Under the pieces are notes generated by a model. It had not been told where the DNA came from. It made no database searches and was given only the letters and a program-made list of their open reading frames with translations. Source: Streptomyces dengpaensis (GTDB taxonomy: Bacteria > Actinomycetota > Actinomycetes > Streptomycetales > Streptomycetaceae). From it: a stretch of 64,000 bases of DNA. Shown piece after piece: positions 19,192 through 29,165 of the stretch. The position numbers were made by a program, and so were the translations under genes. The first letter of the stretch is position 1; every line of letters starts with the position of its first letter. The stretch lies in assembly GCF_002946835.1 (NCBI RefSeq), contig NZ_CP026652.1, positions 7,130,001 to 7,194,000 on the forward strand. Direction: 5' to 3'.

Positions 19192-19980
19192 TCAGCCCAG
19201 GCGTTGAGCCAATCCCCCCGTGCACCTGACCTCGTCGCCCGCGGTGATCAGCAGAGCCTCCACGTCCGGGAGGGACTCCAGCCAGGTCAGGGCCTCGCGT
19301 GAGCCCATGGCGAAGGCCGCCGTCGCCCAGGCGTCGACCCAGGTCAGCCGGGGGCCCACCACGGTCACGGCCACCAGGTCGGTGACCGCGGACTTGCCGG
19401 TGCGCGGGTCGACGATGTGGGCGCCGCGCTCGGCCGTGCCGGAGGTGGCCACCGCCAGCTGGTCGACGTCCGCGGCCGAGACGACGGCCGCGAGCGCACC
19501 CGGGCGCAGCGGGTCCGACACTCCGACCCGCCAGGGCCGCACCGGTCCGGGCGCACCGTACATCTGGACGTCGCCGCCGCCGTTCACGCTCACTCCGCTC
19601 GCCCCGGCCGCCGCGATGAGGCGTGCCGCGCGCTCGGTCGCCCAGCCCTTCACGATCCCCGTCGGGTCGAGCTGTCCCTCGTACGCCGTGCTGAACCAGC
19701 CCTTGCTCAGCCGCTCCGCCTCCGCGCCCAGGGCGAGCACCTCGGCGACCTCCGGATCGCACTGCTCGACGCTGAGCTCACCGCGTGCGAGACGCGAGAT
19801 CTGGCTGTCCTCGCGGTAAGTGCTGAACACCTCGTTCACCCGGTGGAGCCCGGCGATCGCCTCCTCCAACGCGGCCTGTACGGCGGCCGGTTCCCCTCCG
19901 CGTACGTCGAAGGAGAAGACCGTGCCCATGACCTCCTCGGCATGGCGCAGCGCGGGCGGCGCCTCCGCCGGCTCAGCCAC
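19192..19980 (-). CDS. apbE: FAD:protein FMN transferase (ApbE)
   Basis: A 262-residue enzyme that links FMN covalently to a threonine in the SGAT-type motif of partner proteins. Visible ApbE features: VMGTVFSFDVRG at the N-terminus, VNEVFSTYREDSQISRL, DPTGIVKGWATERAA, GVSVNGGGDVQMYG, TSGTAERGAHIVDPRTGK, and the metal-binding end VDAWATAAFAMG. Its start overlaps the stop of the upstream FMN-binding gene by eight bases, so both are co-translated, and the substrate is almost certainly that protein. No lipoprotein signal is visible, so its side of the membrane is unclear. Confidence 0.93.
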   Translation of the reverse strand: MAEPAEAPPALRHAEEVMGTVFSFDVRGGEPAAVQAALEEAIAGLHRVNEVFSTYREDSQISRLARGELSVEQCDPEVAEVLALGAEAERLSKGWFSTAYEGQLDPTGIVKGWATERAARLIAAAGASGVSVNGGGDVQMYGAPGPVRPWRVGVSDPLRPGALAAVVSAADVDQLAVATSGTAERGAHIVDPRTGKSAVTDLVAVTVVGPRLTWVDAWATAAFAMGSREALTWLESLPDVEALLITAGDEVRCTGGLAQRLG

Positions 19981-20761
19981 CGGCCTTGTCCAGCGCCGAC
20001 TGGAGGGACTGCCGGTATCCGCCGCTGGTGTAGGTGGCTCCGGAGATGGCGTCGATGTCGGCGCTGCCCGCGGTGATGGCCGCCTGGTTGAGCTGGGGTA
20101 CGGCGTTGTTGGTGATCTCGGTGCTGCGGCCGCCGCTGGGGGCCTGCACCGCCTCGGCCTTGGTGATCTTGTTGCCGGTGAGGGTCAGGCGGACCTGGAC
20201 GGGCCCGTACTCGGTCTTGGCCACGGCGCCGACGACCGTACGGGCCCGGGAGGCCGGCGCCTGGGGGGACGAGGACGCCCCGGTGGACCCGCCGTCCCCT
20301 GCCTTGTCGAGCGCCGACTGGAGGGACTGCCGGTATCCGCCGCTGGTGTAGGTGGCTCCGGAGACGGCGTCGATGTCGGCGCTGCCCGCGGTGATGGCCG
20401 CCTGGTTGAGCTGGGGTACGGCGTTGTTGGTGATCTCGGTGCTGCGGCCGCCGCTGGGGGCCTGCACCGCCTCGGCCTTGGTGATCTTGTTGCCGGTGAG
20501 GGTGAGGCGGACCTGGACGGGCCCGTACTCGGTCTTGGCCACGGCGCCGACGACCGTACGGGCCCGGGAGGACGACTGCTGCGAGCCGCTGCCGCCCTGG
20601 GGCGACTCCTGCCCGGCCGCCGGCGGCTGGGGCACCGCTCCCCCCTGTGCCGAGGCCGCGGTAGGATCCGACGCCGGCTTCAGCGACAGCAGCAGGACGA
20701 TCCCGGACACGGTGGCGGCGGTGGCGAGCATGACGCGCCGAATGGGGTGGCTCTTCTTCAT
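19973..20761 (-). CDS. Membrane-anchored protein with two FMN-binding domains
   Basis: A 262-residue protein. One N-terminal membrane helix or signal anchor (VMLATAATVSGIVLLLSL) is followed by a Gln/Ser/Pro-rich linker and two FMN-binding domains. Each ends in DAVSGATYTSGG or DAISGATYTSGG, the flavinylation motif, with predicted FMN-threonines near residues 137 and 243. The domains are nearly identical because the DNA is a recent duplication (271 bp, period 318, three differences). The pair sits outside the membrane and probably carries electrons from the ferric-reductase-like protein encoded upstream. ApbE downstream supplies the cofactor link. Confidence 0.92.
   Translation of the reverse strand: MKKSHPIRRVMLATAATVSGIVLLLSLKPASDPTAASAQGGAVPQPPAAGQESPQGGSGSQQSSSRARTVVGAVAKTEYGPVQVRLTLTGNKITKAEAVQAPSGGRSTEITNNAVPQLNQAAITAGSADIDAVSGATYTSGGYRQSLQSALDKAGDGGSTGASSSPQAPASRARTVVGAVAKTEYGPVQVRLTLTGNKITKAEAVQAPSGGRSTEITNNAVPQLNQAAITAGSADIDAISGATYTSGGYRQSLQSALDKAGG
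19983..20571 (-). repeat. 271-bp direct duplication inside the FMN-binding gene
   Basis: Segments 19983-20253 and 20301-20571 differ at three positions out of 271, separated by a 47-bp linker that differs entirely. This is an in-frame domain duplication of 106 codons. A degraded third copy of the 3' end lies at about 22255-22331. Confidence 0.95.
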
Positions 20762-20780
20762 CGCTCCTGACTCCCGTCGC

Positions 20781-22160
20781 TCACATCTCGAACGACTCGT
20801 GATGGATGCGGCGGGCGGGGACCCCCGCGCCGCGCAGTGCTTCGTAGACCTGCTGCGCGAAACCGGGCGGCCCGCACAGGAAGACGTCGTGGCGCTCGAT
20901 GTCCGGCAGCTTCCGGCGCAGTGTGTCCGCCGAGATGTCCGGGCGCTCCCCGTCGGGGCTGTTCACCGCGTACATCAGGCGGGCCCCGCGCTCCTTGGAG
21001 ATGGCGGCGAGCTCGTCCCACAGGGCCAGGTCCTGGGTGCTGTTCGCCCGGTACAGCAGCGTCAGGTCGCCGGACGCGCCGGGCAGCGTCTCGAAGAGCG
21101 CGCGCATCGGCGTGATGCCGACGCCGCCCGCCACCAGGAGCACCTTGCCGCGGCTGCGCTTGCCCGCCGTCAGCGCGCCGTACGGGCCCTCGGCCCAGAC
21201 CCGGGTGCCCGGCTCCAGGTCGCGCAGCGCGCTGCTGTGGTCGCCGATCGCCTTCACCGTGATGCGCAGCATGTTGGGGCGGGGCGCCGCCGACAGCGAG
21301 TACGGGTGGCAGCTGAGCCGCATCCCCGGCGCCAGGAAGCGCCAGCGGAAGAACTGCCCGGCCTCCGCGCCGATCCGGTGCAGCTTCCGCCCGCTGATGA
21401 GCACCGACACGATGCCGGGCGTCTCCTCGATCACCGCCTCGACCCGCATCCGGTGCTTCACGTTGAGCTTGACCGGCACGATGATCCGGTACCAGATCAC
21501 CAGCGCGGTCACCGACCCGTACAGCCCGTACCAGGCCGTCTTCGCGGTGGGCTCGACGGCGAAGTCGTTTCCGGTGGACAGCTGGTGCCAGAACGTCAGG
21601 AACACGGCCGCGTACGTCAGCAGATGGACGTGGTACCAGGTGTCGTACGGGATCAGGCGGCGGATCCCGCCGATGGAGATGAACCCGATGAGCACCAGCA
21701 GACCCGTGCCGATCGCCGCCTTGCCCATGTCCGGCAGCTGGTTGACCGAGTCGACGGTCTGCTGCACGATCCCGCCGAGCCCGTTGCCGGACTGCAGGGC
21801 GTAGCCCCACATGGTCAGGAAGAGGTGGGCGAGGACCAGGCAGATCGTGTACCGGCCGGTCATGGCGTGCCAGCGCGCGACCCGGTCGGAGCCGACCCGG
21901 CGCTCCAGGGCGGGCACCCGGGCCATCTGGAGCACCACGAGTGCCATCAGATAACCGGCGAGCAGCCCGGTGATCCGGCCCGCGTTGAGGATCTTGCTGT
22001 TGTTGTCGGCGATGGACGGGGTGTTGTTCCACCACAGCCAGATGACCCCGGCCGCGCCCGCCCACACGGCGAGCAGCAGCGGGACGGCCGGCGAGCGGCG
22101 AGGGCGGATACGGCGCATGGTCTGGCGCCGCGCGGCGCGGCCACCGGCGATCGTGGACAC
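20781..22160 (-). CDS. Ferric-reductase-like transmembrane flavoprotein (FAD/NAD(P)H oxidoreductase)
   Basis: A 459-residue protein with about six transmembrane helices in the first 240 residues, including heme-ligand-type histidines (WHAMTGRYTICLVLAHLF; YDTWYHVHLLTYAAVF), then a ferredoxin-NADP-reductase-like module: RLSCHPYSLSAAPRP (flavin site), VWAEGPYGALTAG, VLLVAGGVGITPMRAL (NAD(P)H site) and VFLCGPPGFAQQVYEAL. It resembles NOX/ferric reductases that pass electrons from NAD(P)H across the membrane. GTG 22160 follows GGAGG. It is the first gene of the reductase - FMN protein - ApbE transcript. Confidence 0.9.
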   Translation of the reverse strand: MSTIAGGRAARRQTMRRIRPRRSPAVPLLLAVWAGAAGVIWLWWNNTPSIADNNSKILNAGRITGLLAGYLMALVVLQMARVPALERRVGSDRVARWHAMTGRYTICLVLAHLFLTMWGYALQSGNGLGGIVQQTVDSVNQLPDMGKAAIGTGLLVLIGFISIGGIRRLIPYDTWYHVHLLTYAAVFLTFWHQLSTGNDFAVEPTAKTAWYGLYGSVTALVIWYRIIVPVKLNVKHRMRVEAVIEETPGIVSVLISGRKLHRIGAEAGQFFRWRFLAPGMRLSCHPYSLSAAPRPNMLRITVKAIGDHSSALRDLEPGTRVWAEGPYGALTAGKRSRGKVLLVAGGVGITPMRALFETLPGASGDLTLLYRANSTQDLALWDELAAISKERGARLMYAVNSPDGERPDISADTLRRKLPDIERHDVFLCGPPGFAQQVYEALRGAGVPARRIHHESFEM

Positions 22161-22254
22161 GGTTCCTCCGTGTTCGTCCGTGGAGACGGGGCATGGGGGG
22201 TGACCCCCTGGCCCAGAGATACGGTCCCGGACGGCCGTGCGTTCAGCGGCCTGG

Positions 22255-22331
22255 CGAGTCCGGTGTGAACGGGAGGGACTGGCGGTAACCGTCGCCGGTG
22301 TACGGGGCTCCGGAGACGCTCGGAGCGGCGC
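22255..22331 (-). pseudogene. Remnant of an FMN-binding domain
   Basis: Minus-strand translation reads VSGAPYTGDGYRQSLPF, close to SGATYTSGGYRQSLQS of the intact domains at 19973-20761. The DNA also matches (GGAGGGACTGGCGGTA versus GGAGGGACTGCCGGTA). The flavinylated Thr is replaced by Pro and the fragment has no start, so it is a vestige. It abuts the stop of the PPOX gene at 22332. Confidence 0.8.
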
Positions 22332-22919
22332 TCAGACGGCGGCGGGCGGAAGCGGAAGCGGCAGCCCGGGGAGGCCGTCCAGGCTCGTCGCGATGTGCTC
22401 CTTCTTCGCGAAGTACGCGTCCAGCGAGGCATCGTCCTCGCGCGCGAAGCGCTGGCGGTGCAGGTCGCGGTCCTCGTCGTACGACATGAAGGGGACCGCG
22501 TAGCCGCAGGTGTCGCGGACGAGTTCGGCCGTCACGACGATGATCGCGCGCAGGCCGTGCGGGGTCGGGTCGATGCCGGGGAAATGGGTGAGCAGTTCCT
22601 TGAAGCGCGGGTCGTCGCGGAAGACCGGCTCGCCGCGGCCGTGCACCCGGACGATGTTCGGCGGGCCCTGGAAGGCGCACCACATGAGGGTGATCCGGCC
22701 GTTCTCCCGCAGATGCGCGATCGTCTCGGCGTTGCTTCCCGCGAAGTCCAGGTAGGCCACGGTCAGTTCGTCGATCACGGCGAACGAGCCGGTGAGCCCC
22801 TTGGGGGAGAGGTTGACCGTGCCGTCCTCGGACAGGGGCGCGGTCGCGGTGAAGAAGAGGGGCTGCGCCTCGATGAACGTACGCAGGCGGCCGTCTATGC
22901 GCTCATAGGTCTTTCCCAT
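22332..22919 (-). CDS. Pyridoxamine 5'-phosphate oxidase (PPOX) family flavoprotein
   Basis: A 195-residue protein with the split-barrel flavin fold: [60 protein letters not shown] and [21 protein letters not shown]. The group includes F420- or FMN-dependent reductases and general stress proteins; the substrate is unknown. It is transcribed away from argG with 169 bases between start codons. It is probably unrelated to the arginine genes it separates. Confidence 0.85.
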   Translation of the reverse strand: MGKTYERIDGRLRTFIEAQPLFFTATAPLSEDGTVNLSPKGLTGSFAVIDELTVAYLDFAGSNAETIAHLRENGRITLMWCAFQGPPNIVRVHGRGEPVFRDDPRFKELLTHFPGIDPTPHGLRAIIVVTAELVRDTCGYAVPFMSYDEDRDLHRQRFAREDDASLDAYFAKKEHIATSLDGLPGLPLPLPPAAV

Positions 22920-23022
22920 GTCTAACGATTATTGGGCAAGGCCTTTCGTTTGTCTAAGGAATTGCGGGTTCCGTTGTCACTCGCCCCGCGCGTGGCCGTC
23001 ACCCGCCCGGCGCATGACCGCA

Positions 23023-23080
23023 TTGACGAATCATGCAGAGTCCTGCATACTCATGCATAACAGCGAATGCACTCTTGAGG
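23023..23080 (+). promoter_or_regulatory. argG promoter with overlapping ArgR-box-like repeats
   Basis: -35 TTGACG (23023-23028), 17-base spacer, -10 CATACT (23046-23051). Embedded in and after it are four ATGCA/TGCAT half sites (AATCATGCAGAG, TCCTGCATACTC, ATGCATAAC, GAATGCACTC) spaced about 10-12 bases. The overlap with the -10 fits repression by ArgR. Confidence 0.65.
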
Positions 23081-23088
23081 AGAATCCC

Positions 23089-24285
23089 GTGACCGAGCGC
23101 GTCGTACTTGCCTACTCGGGCGGTCTGGACACCTCCGTCGCCATCGGCTGGATCGCCGAGGAGACGGGCGCCGAGGTCATCGCCGTCGCGGTCGACGTCG
23201 GCCAGGGCGGCGAGGACCTGGACGTCATCCGCAAGCGCGCGCTCGCCTGCGGTGCCGTCGAGGCCGAGGTCGCGGACGCCAAGGACGAGTTCGCCGATGA
23301 GTACTGCCTCCCGGCGATCAAGGCCAACGCCCTCTACATGGACCGCTATCCGCTGGTTTCCGCCCTCTCCCGGCCGACCATCGTCAAGCACCTCGTCGCC
23401 GCCGCCCAGAAGCACGGCGCCACCACCGTCGCCCACGGCTGCACCGGCAAGGGCAACGACCAGGTTCGGTTCGAGGCCGGCATCGTCGCCCTCGCCCCCG
23501 GCCTCAAGTGCATCGCCCCGGTCCGTGACTACGCGATGACCCGCGACAAGGCGATCGCCTTCTGCGAGGAGAAGAACCTCCCGATCGCCACCACCAAGAA
23601 GTCCCCGTACTCCATCGACCAGAACGTCTTCGGGCGCGCCGTCGAGACGGGCTTCCTGGAGGACATCTGGAACGCCCCGATCGAGGACATCTACGAGTAC
23701 ACCTCGAACCCGGCCGAGGCCCGCGAGGCCGACGAGGTGATCATCACCTTCAAGGAGGGCGTCCCGGTCGCCGTCGACGGCAAGCCCGTCACCGTGCTCC
23801 AGGCGATCCAGCAGCTCAACGAGCGCGCCGGCGCCCAGGGCATCGGCCGGATCGACATGGTCGAGGACCGGCTCGTGGGCATCAAGTCCCGCGAGGTGTA
23901 CGAGGCTCCGGGCGCGATCGCCCTGATCACCGCCCACCAGGAGCTGGAGAACGTCACCGTCGAGCGCGAACTCGCCCGCTACAAGCGGCAGGTCGAGCAG
24001 CGCTGGGGCGAACTGGTCTACGACGGCCAGTGGTTCTCCCCGCTCAAGCGCGCCCTGGACGGCTTCATCAACGAGGCCAACCAGCATGTCAACGGCGACA
24101 TCCGGATGACCCTGCACGGCGGCCGCGCGGTCGTCACCGGCCGGCGCTCCGAGTCGTCGCTGTACGACTTCAACCTCGCGACGTACGACACGGGCGACTC
24201 GTTCGACCAGGCCGCGGCCAAGGGCTTCATCGACATCTACAGCCTGTCGTCGAAGATCGCCGCACAGCGCCAATTGCAGGCATAG
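23089..24285 (+). CDS. argG: Argininosuccinate synthase
   Basis: A 398-residue cytoplasmic enzyme joining citrulline and aspartate with ATP. GTG start behind TTGAGGAG. The ATP-pyrophosphatase P-loop is [30 protein letters not shown] and [17 protein letters not shown] are typical of the citrulline/ATP region, and [14 protein letters not shown] lies near the C-terminus. Standard length. It heads the argG-argH pair, separated from argR by an oppositely oriented electron-transfer block. In S. coelicolor, from memory, argG lies far from this locus. Confidence 0.98.
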   Translation: MTERVVLAYSGGLDTSVAIGWIAEETGAEVIAVAVDVGQGGEDLDVIRKRALACGAVEAEVADAKDEFADEYCLPAIKANALYMDRYPLVSALSRPTIVKHLVAAAQKHGATTVAHGCTGKGNDQVRFEAGIVALAPGLKCIAPVRDYAMTRDKAIAFCEEKNLPIATTKKSPYSIDQNVFGRAVETGFLEDIWNAPIEDIYEYTSNPAEAREADEVIITFKEGVPVAVDGKPVTVLQAIQQLNERAGAQGIGRIDMVEDRLVGIKSREVYEAPGAIALITAHQELENVTVERELARYKRQVEQRWGELVYDGQWFSPLKRALDGFINEANQHVNGDIRMTLHGGRAVVTGRRSESSLYDFNLATYDTGDSFDQAAAKGFIDIYSLSSKIAAQRQLQA

Positions 24286-24337
24286 CCTGACGTAGACCTC
24301 GCGTAAGTAGCCTCGCGAGTACGAAGCGCGTACGACA

Positions 24338-24370
24338 GCCGCCTCCTCGCCGTACTGGTGGGGAGGCGGC
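24338..24370 (+). terminator. Hairpin between argG and argH
   Basis: GCCGCCTCC (24338-24346) pairs with GGAGGCGGC (24362-24370) around a 15-base loop, with no T-run. It sits in the 117-base gap between argG and argH and could attenuate read-through or protect mRNA ends. Confidence 0.45.
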
Positions 24371-24390
24371 AGCAGATGACCAGTCTTTGA

Positions 24391-25830
<1,440 letters not shown>

Positions 25831-25906
25831 CAGGTCGCGTATCTCAGGGCCATCGCGGGTTACGTTGGTCGCAAGCCGTACCGGAGCCGACCGAACGGAG
25901 CCCGCG

Positions 25907-26878
25907 ATGCCCTTCGCCCGCCTGGCAACAGCGACGACTCCCACCGCCCACATCGGCCTCGGCCTGGCCGCCGTGGGCCGCCCCGGCTACATCAACCTCG
26001 GCCGTGAGCAGGACCTCCCGGAGGGCCGCAGCGTCGACGCCCTGCGCGAGCGCACCCACGAACTCCTCGAAGCCGCCTACGCACAGGGCGTGCGCTACTT
26101 CGACGTGGCCCGCTCCTACGGCCGCTCCGAGGAGTTCCTCGCCGACTGGCTGAACGGCCGGCCCGACATCGACGACGTCGTCATCGGCAGCAAGTGGGGC
26201 TACACCTATACGGCGGACTGGCGCGCCGACGCCGAAGAAAACGAGGTCAAGGACCACAGCGTCGCCGCGTACGAACGGCAGCGCGGCGAGACGGCGGAGC
26301 TGCTCGGCGACCGCCTCGACCTCTACCAGATCCACTCGGTGACCCCGGACAGCCCGGCCCTCACCGACAAGGAACTCCACGCCAAGCTCGCCGAAGCGGC
26401 CGCGGGCGGTCTTTCGGTCGGCTTCTCCACCAGCGGGCCCCACCAGGCCGAGACCATCCGCGCCGCGCTCGCCGTCACGGTCGAGGGCGAGCCCCTCTTC
26501 CGTACGGTGCAGTCCACGTACAACGTGCTGGAGACCTCGGCCGCGCCCGCGCTCGCCGAGGCCCACGACGCCGGTCTCACGGTGATCGTCAAGGAGGGCA
26601 TGGCCAACGGCCGGCTCGCGGAGCCGTACGCGCCGGACGCGCTCAAGTCCGTCGCCGCGGAGATCACCCTGGGCTGTGACGCGGTGGCCCTCGCGCTGAT
26701 CCTGCGGCAGCCCTGGGCCGGCGTCGTCCTCTCCGGCGCGGCGACCGTCCTGCAGCTCGCCTCGAATCTGCATGCGGCGGTCGTCGACCTCGACGACAAC
26801 CAGCTCGCGCGCCTCGACTCCCTCGTCGAGGATCCGCAGGCCTACTGGGAGCGGCGCGGACAGCTGCCCTGGCACTGA
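25907..26878 (+). CDS. Aldo/keto reductase family oxidoreductase
   Basis: A 323-residue TIM-barrel enzyme. Catalytic tetrad candidates: Asp and Tyr in VRYFDVARSYGRSEEF, Lys in VVIGSKWGYTY, His in LYQIHSVTPDSP. The C-terminal cofactor part (VSGFSTSGP-type GLSVGFSTSGP, then LRQPWAGVVLSGAATVLQL) is normal, favouring NADPH. The substrate is unknown. It lies 76 bases downstream of argH and just upstream of the TetR-MFS pair but without coupling to either. Confidence 0.88.
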   Translation: MPFARLATATTPTAHIGLGLAAVGRPGYINLGREQDLPEGRSVDALRERTHELLEAAYAQGVRYFDVARSYGRSEEFLADWLNGRPDIDDVVIGSKWGYTYTADWRADAEENEVKDHSVAAYERQRGETAELLGDRLDLYQIHSVTPDSPALTDKELHAKLAEAAAGGLSVGFSTSGPHQAETIRAALAVTVEGEPLFRTVQSTYNVLETSAAPALAEAHDAGLTVIVKEGMANGRLAEPYAPDALKSVAAEITLGCDAVALALILRQPWAGVVLSGAATVLQLASNLHAAVVDLDDNQLARLDSLVEDPQAYWERRGQLPWH

Positions 26879-26923
26879 GAGAACCCCTGCGCCCGGGAGT
26901 GTGTGAGACCCGTACGCTTCTCA

Positions 26924-26941
26924 TGAGACATGAATGTCTCA
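26924..26941. promoter_or_regulatory. Palindromic operator for the TetR-type regulator
   Basis: TGAGACAT-GA-ATGTCTCA is a perfect inverted repeat; a further half site TGTCTCAT (26955-26962) overlaps the start ATG at 26961. A -10-like TACGCT at 26949-26954 lies six bases before that ATG. It is a likely autoregulatory site. Confidence 0.65.
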
Positions 26942-26960
26942 TATGGACTACGCTTGTCTC

Positions 26961-27512
26961 ATGGCTGTCGACCGTGAACATGTGCTGCGCAGCGCAGCCG
27001 CCCTGCTGACCCGCAAATCCACCGCCACCATGGACGAGGTCGCCAAGGCGGCCGGAATCAGCCGGGCCACGCTGCACCGCCAGTTCGCCGGGCGTGACGC
27101 GCTCGTACGGGCGCTGGAGGTGCTCGGCATCCAGGAATGCGAGGCGGCGCTGGAGGCCGCCCGCCTCGACGAGGGCACCGCTCAGGAGGCCCTGCACCGC
27201 CTGGTGAAGGAGCTCGAAAGCGCCGCCGGGCTGGTCGCCTTCCTCTACACCGAGAACCAGCTGTTCGAGGGCGAGGGGCAGCACGAGGGCTGGGCCCGGC
27301 TCGACGCGCGGATGGCCGCCCTGTTCCGGCGCGGCCAGGAGAGCGGCGAGTTCCGCATCGACCTCACCCCGGCCTGGCTCACCGAGGCGCTCTACGGGCT
27401 GATGGCCTCGGCGGCGTGGGCCGTGACCGAAGGCCGCGTCGCCGCCAAGGACTTTCACTACATGATCGTCGAGCTGCTGCTCGGCGGCGCACTACGGAGA
27501 GAGGAATCATGA
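26961..27512 (+). CDS. TetR/AcrR-family transcriptional regulator
   Basis: A 183-residue protein. The N-terminal helix-turn-helix reads REHVLRSAAALLTRKSTATM, then DEVAKAAGISRATLHRQFAG. The C-terminal ligand/dimer domain is TetR-like. The ATG at 26961 has no ribosome binding site but sits right after a -10-like hexamer, so a leaderless mRNA is likely; an ATG nine codons upstream (26934) would start inside the operator. The stop overlaps the MFS transporter start by ATGA, so it most likely represses its own efflux operon until a drug or metabolite binds. Confidence 0.9.
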   Translation: MAVDREHVLRSAAALLTRKSTATMDEVAKAAGISRATLHRQFAGRDALVRALEVLGIQECEAALEAARLDEGTAQEALHRLVKELESAAGLVAFLYTENQLFEGEGQHEGWARLDARMAALFRRGQESGEFRIDLTPAWLTEALYGLMASAAWAVTEGRVAAKDFHYMIVELLLGGALRREES

Positions 27513-29050
27513 CCAGCACCCTGCGGCCGGCGTCCGTGACGCGGGAGACAGAGAGGCGGCCGGGCCGTTGGGCCGCGCTCGCGGTGCTGATCCTCGCCGT
27601 GCTCCTGGTGGCCGTGGACGCGACCGTCCTCGGCCTCGCGACCCCCCACATCAGTGAGGACCTGAAGCCCTCGGGCACGCAGCTCCTCTGGATCGGGGAC
27701 GTCTACTCGTTCGTCATCGCCGGCCTGCTCGTGTCCATGGGCAGCCTCGGCGACCGTATCGGCCGCAAGAGGCTGCTGCTCGTCGGCGCCACGGCGTTCG
27801 GCCTGGTCTCCGTGCTCAACGCCTATGCCACGACACCGGAGTTGATGATCCTGGCGCGGGCGCTGCTCGGTGTCGCGGGCGCGACCCTGATGCCCGCCAC
27901 GCTCGCCCTGATCCGCAACATCTTCCACGACCCGCGCGAGCGCAGCATGGCCATCGGCATCTGGGGCGCGACCGCCTCCGCCGGTGCGGCAGCCGGCCCG
28001 GTCGTGGGCGGCTTCCTGCTCGAACACTTCTGGTGGGGTTCCGTCTTCCTCATCAACCTCCCGGTGATGGTGGTCCTCGTGCTCGTCGGCAGCAAGCTGC
28101 TGCCCGAGTCGCGCAACCCGAACCCCGGCCCGTGGGACCTGAGCAGCGTCGTCCTCTCGCTCGTCGGCGTGATCGGCGTCGTGTACGCGATGAAGGAAGC
28201 CGCCGCGCACGGGCTGTCCTGGCAGCCTACGGCCACCGGTCTGGCCGGTGCCGTCGCCCTGTACTGCTTCGTGCGACGGCAACTCGCCCTGCCCACACCG
28301 CTGCTGGACGTGCGGCTGTTCCGCAACCGGGGGTTCTCCGGAGCCGTCCTCGCCGACCTGTTCACCGTCCTCGGGATGTCCGGACTCGTCTTCTTCCTCT
28401 CGCAGTATCTGCAACTCGTGCAGGGTAGAGGGCCGTTGGAGGCCGGGCTCGCCGAAGTCCCCGCCGCCTTGGGCGCGGTGGCGGCCGGTCTGGTCGCGGG
28501 CTCGGCCGCGCGGCGGTTCTCGGTGCGCGCCGTCGTCTCCGGCGGTCTCACCGCGGTGGGGCTGGCGCTCGGCGCGCTCACCCTGCTGAGCCAGTCCACC
28601 GGCTATCCGCTGCTCGGCGCCGCCCTGCTGATCGTCGGCCTCGGCGCGGGCTTCTCGTTCACCGTCACCGCCGACGTGATCCTCTCCAGCGTGCCCAAGG
28701 AGCAGGCGGGCGCCGCCTCCGCCGTCTCCGAGACGGCATACGAACTCGGCGCCGCCCTCGGCATCGCGCTCCTCGGCTCCATCGTGACCGGCGTCTACGC
28801 GGACTTCACCGGCCCGGCGGGTACGCCGGCCGCGGCGCACGAGTCATTGGGCGGTGCCGTGGAGGTGTCGGCGGGTCTGCCGACACACACCGCAGAGGCA
28901 CTTCTTGGCGCGGCCCGTGAGTCCTTCGTCGACGGCCTCGCGATGGCAGCGGGCGCAGGCGCAGCGGTCCTGCTGGTCACGGCGGCGGCAGCGTGGTTCT
29001 TGCTGAAGGGACAGCGCCTGGAAAACGCCGGCCAGGGGAACGCCCCATAA
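27509..29050 (+). CDS. DHA2-type MFS drug transporter (14 TM)
   Basis: A 513-residue inner-membrane antiporter coupled to the TetR gene; ribosome binding site GGAGAGAGG. About 14 hydrophobic helices are visible. DHA2 motifs: LAVLILAVLLVAVDATVLGL (helix 1), GSLGDRIGRKRLLLVG (motif A), ATASAGAAAGPVVGGFLLEH (motif C, drug antiporter), and PAALGAVAAGLVAGSAARR. It exports hydrophobic drugs or metabolites with protons; the substrate is unknown. Regulation is probably by the adjacent TetR protein. Confidence 0.93.
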   Translation: MTSTLRPASVTRETERRPGRWAALAVLILAVLLVAVDATVLGLATPHISEDLKPSGTQLLWIGDVYSFVIAGLLVSMGSLGDRIGRKRLLLVGATAFGLVSVLNAYATTPELMILARALLGVAGATLMPATLALIRNIFHDPRERSMAIGIWGATASAGAAAGPVVGGFLLEHFWWGSVFLINLPVMVVLVLVGSKLLPESRNPNPGPWDLSSVVLSLVGVIGVVYAMKEAAAHGLSWQPTATGLAGAVALYCFVRRQLALPTPLLDVRLFRNRGFSGAVLADLFTVLGMSGLVFFLSQYLQLVQGRGPLEAGLAEVPAALGAVAAGLVAGSAARRFSVRAVVSGGLTAVGLALGALTLLSQSTGYPLLGAALLIVGLGAGFSFTVTADVILSSVPKEQAGAASAVSETAYELGAALGIALLGSIVTGVYADFTGPAGTPAAAHESLGGAVEVSAGLPTHTAEALLGAARESFVDGLAMAAGAGAAVLLVTAAAAWFLLKGQRLENAGQGNAP

Positions 29051-29097
29051 GGGGCGCGGGGCTGTGACGATATGCGGCTCCGCCCCGTGGGCGCGAC
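29051..29097. repeat. Dispersed repeat, family D (single copy)
   Basis: GGGGCGCGGGGCTGTGACGA, then TATGCGGCTCCGCCCCGTGG-GCGCGACCAGCCC. It starts one base after the MFS stop. It shares the GCGGCTCCGCC...GTGGGCGCG core with the tandem units at 19030-19188 in reverse orientation. I recognise this as a common Streptomyces intergenic element. Confidence 0.75.
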
Positions 29098-29165
29098 CAG
29101 CCCACGGACACCCGCGGTCGCCAGACGGCAGATCCCCAGTGGTCCTCTGCGAGCTTCGGTTTCCG

